Below are positions 39,743 through 39,963 of a stretch of 39,963 bases of DNA, in pieces; the first letter of the stretch is position 1; every line of letters starts with the position of its first letter. Location: the NCBI RefSeq assembly GCF_012911015.1, contig NZ_WVVV01000022.1, positions 1 to 39,963 on the forward strand, given 5' to 3'. The notes under the pieces were generated by a model that searched no databases, had not been told where the DNA came from, and worked only from the letters and a program-made list of their open reading frames with translations. The DNA is from Chelativorans sp. ZYF759. Lineage in GTDB: Bacteria; Pseudomonadota; Alphaproteobacteria; Rhizobiales; Rhizobiaceae. A program made the translations under genes and the position numbers.

Positions 39743-39963
39743 ATGACATATCCGGCGGCCAGCCAGTTGCCTCGAGGTCTCGCGGGAGGAACGTCCTCCG
39801 CTCCGCGATCAGAGAACGTCTCGCTTTCGTTTGACGGTGTTTCGATGCGGTTTCCGGACGGGACGGAGGCGCTGGACGATATCTCGCTGACGATCGGGCA
39901 AGGCGAGTTCGTGTCGATCGTCGGGCCGTCGGGTTGCGGCAAGTCGACCCTGCTCAAGATCGC
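39743..39963 (+). CDS. ABC transporter ATP-binding protein (5' part)
   Basis: The coding frame is cut by the window edge. It starts at ATG 39743 with GAGGGGA about 10 nt upstream. The first ~73 residues show [22 protein letters not shown] and the Walker A site [14 protein letters not shown], typical of the nitrate/taurine/sulfonate-type importer ATPase. It likely completes an uptake system for the substrate of the preceding enzymes. Confidence 0.9.
   Translation, partial: MTYPAASQLPRGLAGGTSSAPRSENVSLSFDGVSMRFPDGTEALDDISLTIGQGEFVSIVGPSGCGKSTLLKI

Noticed and set aside
1-39963. CRISPR arrays, insertion sequences or tRNA genes
   Set aside because: No regular direct repeats, transposase motifs or tRNA cloverleaf-like segments were noticed on reading; a covariance-model scan would be needed to exclude short RNAs.

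Overview
The window is chromosomal DNA of a GC-rich anoxygenic phototroph, most likely an alphaproteobacterium of the Hyphomicrobiales/Rhizobiales type. The basis is a type-2 reaction centre (pufL, pufM), LH1 genes, the chlorophyllide a reductase genes bchXYZ, spirilloxanthin-type carotenoid genes, and a PpsR repressor beside a bacteriophytochrome with a FixL-like kinase core. No genus can be named from sequence reading alone. No tRNA, rRNA, CRISPR array or insertion sequence was recognised.

Positions 1-20 kb are a photosynthesis gene cluster. After the tail of an isopentenyl-diphosphate isomerase gene (+), a long minus-strand superoperon reads bchC-bchX-bchY-bchZ-pufQ-pufB-pufA-pufL-pufM and ends in a strong intrinsic terminator at 361-406. 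No pufC follows pufM. Next come crtE-crtF (-), the divergent crtD-crtC (+), crtI-crtB plus a coupled 49-residue membrane ORF (-), and bchI-bchD-bchO (-). A small cytochrome c gene is divergent from bchI. crtA is absent, as are the other bch subcluster (bchFNBHLM), puhA and puc genes, which must lie elsewhere if present.

Positions 20-28 kb hold precursor supply and control: dxs, tspO (crtK), a small possible ribbon-helix-helix protein, a FixJ-like response regulator coupled to a bacteriophytochrome histidine kinase, and the repressor gene ppsR with a small 3-TM ORF. Five perfect TGT-N12-ACA palindromes (the PpsR/CrtJ recognition pattern) sit in the intergenic regions before bchC, crtE/crtD, crtI, bchI/cytochrome c and dxs. 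They tie pigment, electron-carrier and isoprenoid-precursor genes into one regulon. The bchC site has a degenerate partner 8 bp away.

Positions 28-30 kb are less defined: a DUF3422 membrane protein, a SpoIIAA-like (STAS) protein and a divergent 60-residue membrane ORF.

Positions 30-40 kb form an apparent catabolic island: an IclR regulator, a single-chain HyuA-HyuB ATP-dependent hydantoinase/oxoprolinase, an AllA-like cupin protein, and a divergent operon of a creatininase-family amidohydrolase, a cytosine-deaminase-like amidohydrolase, a GlcD-type FAD oxidase, a DadA-like FAD oxidase and the start of an ABC-transporter ATPase. The genes overlap tightly, and an inverted pair of 14-bp sites brackets the divergent promoter region. 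The set resembles a cyclic-ureide/creatinine-type degradation pathway with uptake, but the substrate is an inference.
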